The notes under the pieces: model-generated
Told to the model about the DNA's origin: nothing
Seen by the model: the letters and a program-made list of their open reading frames with translations, nothing else
The model's database searches: none
Origin: Spinacia oleracea
Lineage: Eukaryota; Streptophyta; Magnoliopsida; Caryophyllales; Amaranthaceae
DNA length: 64,000 nucleotides
Assembly: GCF_020520425.1 (NCBI RefSeq)
Contig: NC_079491.1
Coordinates: 37,603,027-37,667,026 of the forward strand
Direction: 5' to 3'
Made by a program: the position numbers and the translations under genes
Part shown: positions 60,001 through 64,000 of the stretch, one piece after another
Numbering within the stretch: the first letter of the stretch is position 1
How the letters are laid out: the number at the start of each line of letters is the position of its first letter

Positions 60001-61519
60001 GTATTTCTAGTCTAACCGGAAACATACAAATTTAATTAAAATTTAAAGCTCAATTCAAATTTATAATCGAATCCATTAATTTAATTTATTTCAGTTGAAT
60101 TAAACGAATTTAAATTAATTCAAGGTTTAATTTTAGTAAAATAATTAGTATAAATAAAATTTATAATAATTATAATATTCAGAATTAAAATCCGAGAAAA
60201 CAATTTAAATTATTAATTTTAAAATTAATTAAAATTATTTCCGAACTGAAAATTCAAAATTAAATTTGAAACGACTCAATCGAGACACGACGAGGCACTT
60301 GGGCTTGCGCCCCAAGCCCCATCGAGTGCACGAGGCTTAGCGCCCCTTGATTGTTCGTACAGCAACACGCAAGCAACCACACGCAACGCAGCATTGCAGG
60401 CCACGCTGCGCGCGCGCTTGCTCGCTCGTCGCGCCTGCAGGCCACACGCAACGCAGCATTGCAGGCCACGCTGCACGCGCCCGCTTGCTCGTCGCCTTGC
60501 GTCTGCTTGCTTGATGGGCGTGGCAGCGCGCGCTGTGGCGCAGCACGCATGCTGCCCACACACGTCTTCCACTGGCTTGCGCCTTGCCCTTCGCCCTTGC
60601 CCACTCGCCCACATGCGCACAACACTCGACACAGGGCAGCGTGCTGCCTTGTGCTCGTGTGCCATGGCCCTTGCTCGTTGCATCGTACCGCATGGGCGAC
60701 GAGCTCCCTTGCTCGTCGTCGCATGCCCGCACTATACAACACCCCTTAAGGGTAACACATAACGTCCATTGCTTTGTGCGTGCAAGTTTTATGAGCGAAT
60801 TGCATAAAAATTAAAACTTTTATTTCCAAAATTAATGACAAATTAATAAATCATATTAATTTCATAATTTTAGGGCGAAAAATCGAAAATTTATTAATCA
60901 ATTAATTTCCGATTAACATGGATTCAAATCTAGGTCATTAAAATTTAAAATTTAACACAAATTATCAATTTTTATGGTGGTTTTTAATCATTGGTACCTA
61001 ATTAAATTATTAATTAATTATGAAAATCAAATCAATTCTAAATTATTCGAATTTCAACAAATTAATCATAATTAAAAATTAGGTTGTATAATTAACAAGG
61101 CTAGCCATTCAAACTTGTTAAACATATACAGTAGGTCAATCAAAGATTCAAGATTTATCAACAAGAATCGCAAATATTCAATTTAACATCTTAAATTTAC
61201 AAACTTTTGCGTTCGAATAACTAAAACCTCCGAAAAGTCATAGTTAGGCTTCGAATTTGGGAATTCTGGGTTCGGCCGAAAATTATTATTTTTGTCAAAA
61301 TTTTAGAATGCCTTTTACCTGCGGAATTGACACAAAAATCACTCGATTTGGATGAGTAACGAAGAAACTGCCGAAAAACTGCGTACATATAATTAAATAA
61401 ACGCAATTTGCAATTAATTACGAAAATTAATCACCCCTTTAATTCTTTGCAAATTTGTAAAATTTAACCATGTTCATGCAATTTAGATTATGAAAATAAT
61501 AAGAGGCTCGTGATACCAC
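54085..61519 (-). pseudogene. Interior of the right copia unit, decayed
   Basis: About 7.4 kb between purine tract (54087-54100) and primer site (about 61506-61519). Copia RT remnants lie near 56272-56571 on the minus strand (SFTPIGCKFVLRIKT, ARLVAKGYKQIHGVD), more readable than in the plus-strand relative but still broken. GC island at 60280-60760. Confidence 0.85.
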
Positions 61520-62913
61520 TGTTAGGTTATGATACATATGAATAAACATAAATCATGCAGAAAAACCATAATGCCAGGAAACATATTATTTACACATAAT
61601 CATTTAGCATAATTCAGATGCATAGACTTTGTAGCGTGCCCTCCCTAGCTGCGCCCGAACCGAACAAGAACAAGTGTTTAGGACTCCAAGTGTCGTCCCT
61701 CCGTAGATAGTCCACAGCACGTCCGGGTCCGCCTTAAGATTGACCAACTAGAATCGCCCTTAAGGTTACTAGGATTTTCGGCTAATAGGTTGCAAGTGTT
61801 TGGCTGATTTTTGCTTCAAAATCTTACCTTTAGAATACTTCAAAAATCTCTGTAAATATGTGACCCTAGGCACCTATTTATAGAGTTTATGGAAAGGAAT
61901 TATAATTCTACTAGGATATGGATTTATTAATTATAATCCTATTAGAACTCTAAATAATAAATTTAATCTTTTTAGGATTAGGATTTAATCAATGCACGAA
62001 TTCCGATAGGATTAGGATTCGTTACGAACACGAGCGTCGCACGACCACGAGGGAAGCACGCAACGCGCAGGCCTTGCGGCCCACACGCATGAGCGCTGCC
62101 TCGCAGCCCACGAGCACGCTCAGCGCGCGCGCCAGCAGCCTTGCTGGGCCTGACCTTGCGCTGGCCCTGGCGAGGCTTGTGACCTTCGTGTTGGGCGCTC
62201 GGCTTGCTGGGCGTGGGCCTGGCTTCGTGCTGGGCCTTCGTCTAGCAAGCCTCGTCCGATGCTAATTCGTACGATGCGCTTCCGATTAAATTCCCGGTTC
62301 CGGAATTCATTTCCCATACGAACAATATTTAATATTTCCGATTCCGGAATTAATTTTCGTTTCGAACAAATGTTTAATATTTCCGTTTCCGGAATTATTT
62401 TCCGATTCCGATAATATTTCCGATTCTGACAATATTTCCGTTTCCGACAACATTTCCGATTCCGGCAATATTTCCATTTCCGATAATATTTTCCGATACG
62501 TACCATGTTTCCGTTTCCGGCAACATCTACGACTTGGATAATATTTATATTTCCGATACGATCCATATTTTCGTTTCCGGCAATATCATCGTTTCCGGAG
62601 TATTCATTTCTTGCTTGTGACGATCTCAGCTCCCACTGAAACCAAGATCCGTCGATTCCGAATATCCATAGATTAAGTATTTAATGCCATTAAATACTTG
62701 ATCCGTTTACGTACTATTTGTGTGACCCTACGGGTTCAGTCAAGAGTAAGATGTGGATTAATATCATTAATTCCACTTGAACTGAAGCGGCCTCTAGCTA
62801 GGCATTCAGCTCACTTGATCTCACTGAATTATTAACTTGTTAATTAATACTGAACCGCATTTATTAGACTTAACATTAAATGCATACTTGGACCAAGGGC
62901 ATTATTTCCTTCA
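61520..62913 (-). repeat. LTR3 (5' LTR of the array)
   Basis: 1394 bp from TGTTAGG to TCCTTCA, followed by the duplication GAAAG (62914-62918). It differs from LTR2 at more positions than the two LTRs at 19511 and 28487 differ from each other, partly through unit number in the CGGAAATATT array. Confidence 0.93.
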
Positions 62914-62918
62914 GAAAG

Positions 62919-64000
62919 TGGGCTTGATGTCGATTATTTGAACTCCGTGGTGCGTGCCACAGGCCCGGTTTGTATTGTAAGGTTGATTTTTCCCAACACA
63001 GGCCTTCGAGAGTTATCATAAGCTCGTACTCCTTGCGTGGAGGTTTGGAAGTTATCGTTTCCTAGCCCCAAGCAATGGGCGGTTCGCAATGGGCAAACAT
63101 TTACCGCCGAACCGTTATCTACGAGTGCTAGGGGGACGTTTTGTCCTTTGCATCCAACCACTAGATAGAGAGCCTTATTGTGGGCGCCTCCTTCTTTAGG
63201 TAAGTCTTTGTCAGTAAAAATTATTGCTTTTTTCTCAACATCTCTCGTGACGTGGCTAACCAACGAGTCAGGTGTGATGTCCGTAGGGACTGAGATGAGG
63301 TCAAGTGAGCGAATAAGTTTTTCACAATGTTCCTTTGAAGTGCACATGAGATCCCAGATGGTAATCTCGACTTTGGTTCTTTTTAGTTGCTTCAAGAGAG
63401 GATTTTCGATGACTTATGCGACGGTGGTGTGCCGCACGTTTTCAGGAGTCTGTCTGACTGGGATATCGTCCATGGTAGGTGGGCGAATATCCGGTTGGTA
63501 TATCCTTCCGGATCGGGTGAGATTGTCGACTTCAGGCTCCTGAGGGGTGGTGTCAATGAGAGCATACCCGGGCCAAGTTTCGGTAAAGAGGTCCTGGCCC
63601 GATACCTGAGATAGGTAGACATCTTCAGCATCATCATCCCATACACCGCACACTTCTCTCTCGATTCGATCCATAGGGACCACAGCGAGTGGTGCACCTT
63701 GAGGTGTAATGTACACCGTAGGGTCGAAGTTCTTATTTTCTGGTTGGTCGAGAGAGATGTGACAAGAGCCAAGTGGGCTCTTATTGTTGTTGGGTTTGCC
63801 AACGTTAGGGAGAGGTATTACTTAATCCTCTATCATGTCCTGGATTGTACATATTTTTTAGATTCCAGCAGTTTTCAGTGTCGTGCCCATTTCCTTGATG
63901 GAATTTGCAGTAAGTACCTTCGACCTAATATTTACTTTTGACAGGAGGGTCACGGGTGGGGCCTATAGGCCTCAATTTTCCTTGATTAGTTAGTCTTTCA
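62919..64000 (-). pseudogene. Gypsy gag tail and aspartic protease N-terminal part
   Basis: From 64000 downward the frame shows a CxFHxxxGHDTExC motif (YCKFHQGNGHDTENC, about 63920-63877), typical of Tat gag. A linker follows with GYALIDTTPQ, then WDLMCTSKEHCEKLIRSLD and the retropepsin site LALVDNGSAVNVCPL (about 63113-63157), where D-N-G replaces the usual D-T/S-G. A stop replaces one codon near 63411, and a one-base loss near 62945 breaks the frame just before the copia insertion site. The continuation is at 48652-47771. Confidence 0.8.

Larger units (their letters stand above)
48658..62913 (-). mobile_element. Tandem copia array: LTR-interior-LTR-interior-LTR, one insertion
   Basis: Three LTRs in the same orientation share two interiors. 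From the element's 5' side these are LTR3 (62913-61520), interior (61519-54085), LTR2 (54084-52710), a partial interior (52709-49251) and LTR1 (about 49250-48658, truncated). The 5-bp duplication GAAAG flanks the whole array and none flanks LTR2, so the array behaves as one insertion site. A deletion joins LTR1 directly to the middle of the left interior at about 49250. The interiors are close copies of each other and related to 20880-28486, with the same decayed coding content. It splits the gypsy protease frame. Confidence 0.9.
39627..64000 (-). mobile_element. Ty3/gypsy Tat-like retrotransposon, 5' end outside window
   Basis: Read on the minus strand the order is: gag tail and protease (from beyond 64000 to 62914, resuming at 48652), a post-protease segment to 47771, a non-coding stretch, an antisense ORF (44647-46423), tandem repeats, a purine tract and the 3' LTR (42292-39627). 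The long UTRs with tandem repeats, the antisense extra ORF and the LTR start TGTAGACACC are typical of Tat/Ogre-like lineages. No RT, RNase H or integrase is visible in the window, so the copy is deleted or belongs to a non-autonomous family. A copia array is inserted in the protease region. Confidence 0.82.

Overview
This is plant nuclear DNA, AT-rich and almost entirely transposable elements. Evidence: GT-AG introns, a plant-specific PLATZ transcription factor, Ty1/copia and Ty3/gypsy polyproteins, FAR1/SWIM (MULE) transposase exons, an Ulp1 (C48) peptidase gene and a LINE ORF1. A eudicot is likely. The LTR families remind me of Amaranthaceae/Caryophyllales genomes, but that is only an impression. 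There is one plausible host gene, the PLATZ gene at 7373-9476 (minus strand).

Layout. (1) 1-4078: 3' part of a decayed Ty1/copia element with its 396-bp 3' LTR. (2) 4079-7372: intergenic DNA with several MITEs, including an inverted pair of one family and a Stowaway-like element. (3) 7373-9476: PLATZ gene, three exons, 196 codons. (4) 10068-32106: a Mutator-like element of the Ulp1-carrying, non-TIR type (Kaonashi-like), flanked by a 10-bp repeat TCTACGTTGG. It has two convergent genes: a 14-exon Ulp1-peptidase gene (plus) and a FAR1-type transposase (minus). The transposase is split by a young LTR retrotransposon (19511-29856, TSD GATAT). (5) 32164-36622: a tandem host duplication holding a second, related MULE (32495-36416), itself invaded by a long-TIR MULE (33396-35043, exact 9-bp TSD). 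(6) 36440-39626: a hAT-type MITE, LINE remains and a small LTR. (7) 39627 to beyond 64000: a minus-strand Ty3/gypsy Tat-like element with a 2.67-kb 3' LTR, an antisense additional ORF (DUF7745-like), a 114-139-bp tandem repeat, and gag/protease but no visible RT, RNase H or integrase. Its protease region is split by a 14.3-kb LTR-internal-LTR-internal-LTR array (48658-62913, TSD GAAAG) of the same copia family that hit the MULE.

The most unusual signals are these. First, all four ends of the two related MULEs carry perfect 10-11-bp-stem hairpins whose sequences differ while the structure is kept. Second, the heptamer ATGTTCA recurs densely on one DNA strand through the non-coding parts of both elements, including introns of genes on opposite strands. 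Third, the gypsy element carries paired GCGCCCAG/CTGGGCGC hairpin motifs at four places in one orientation. Fourth, the copia family pairs very similar LTRs with coding DNA already in ruins, so it was probably mobilised in trans.

All identities and divergences are by eye. No database search was run.
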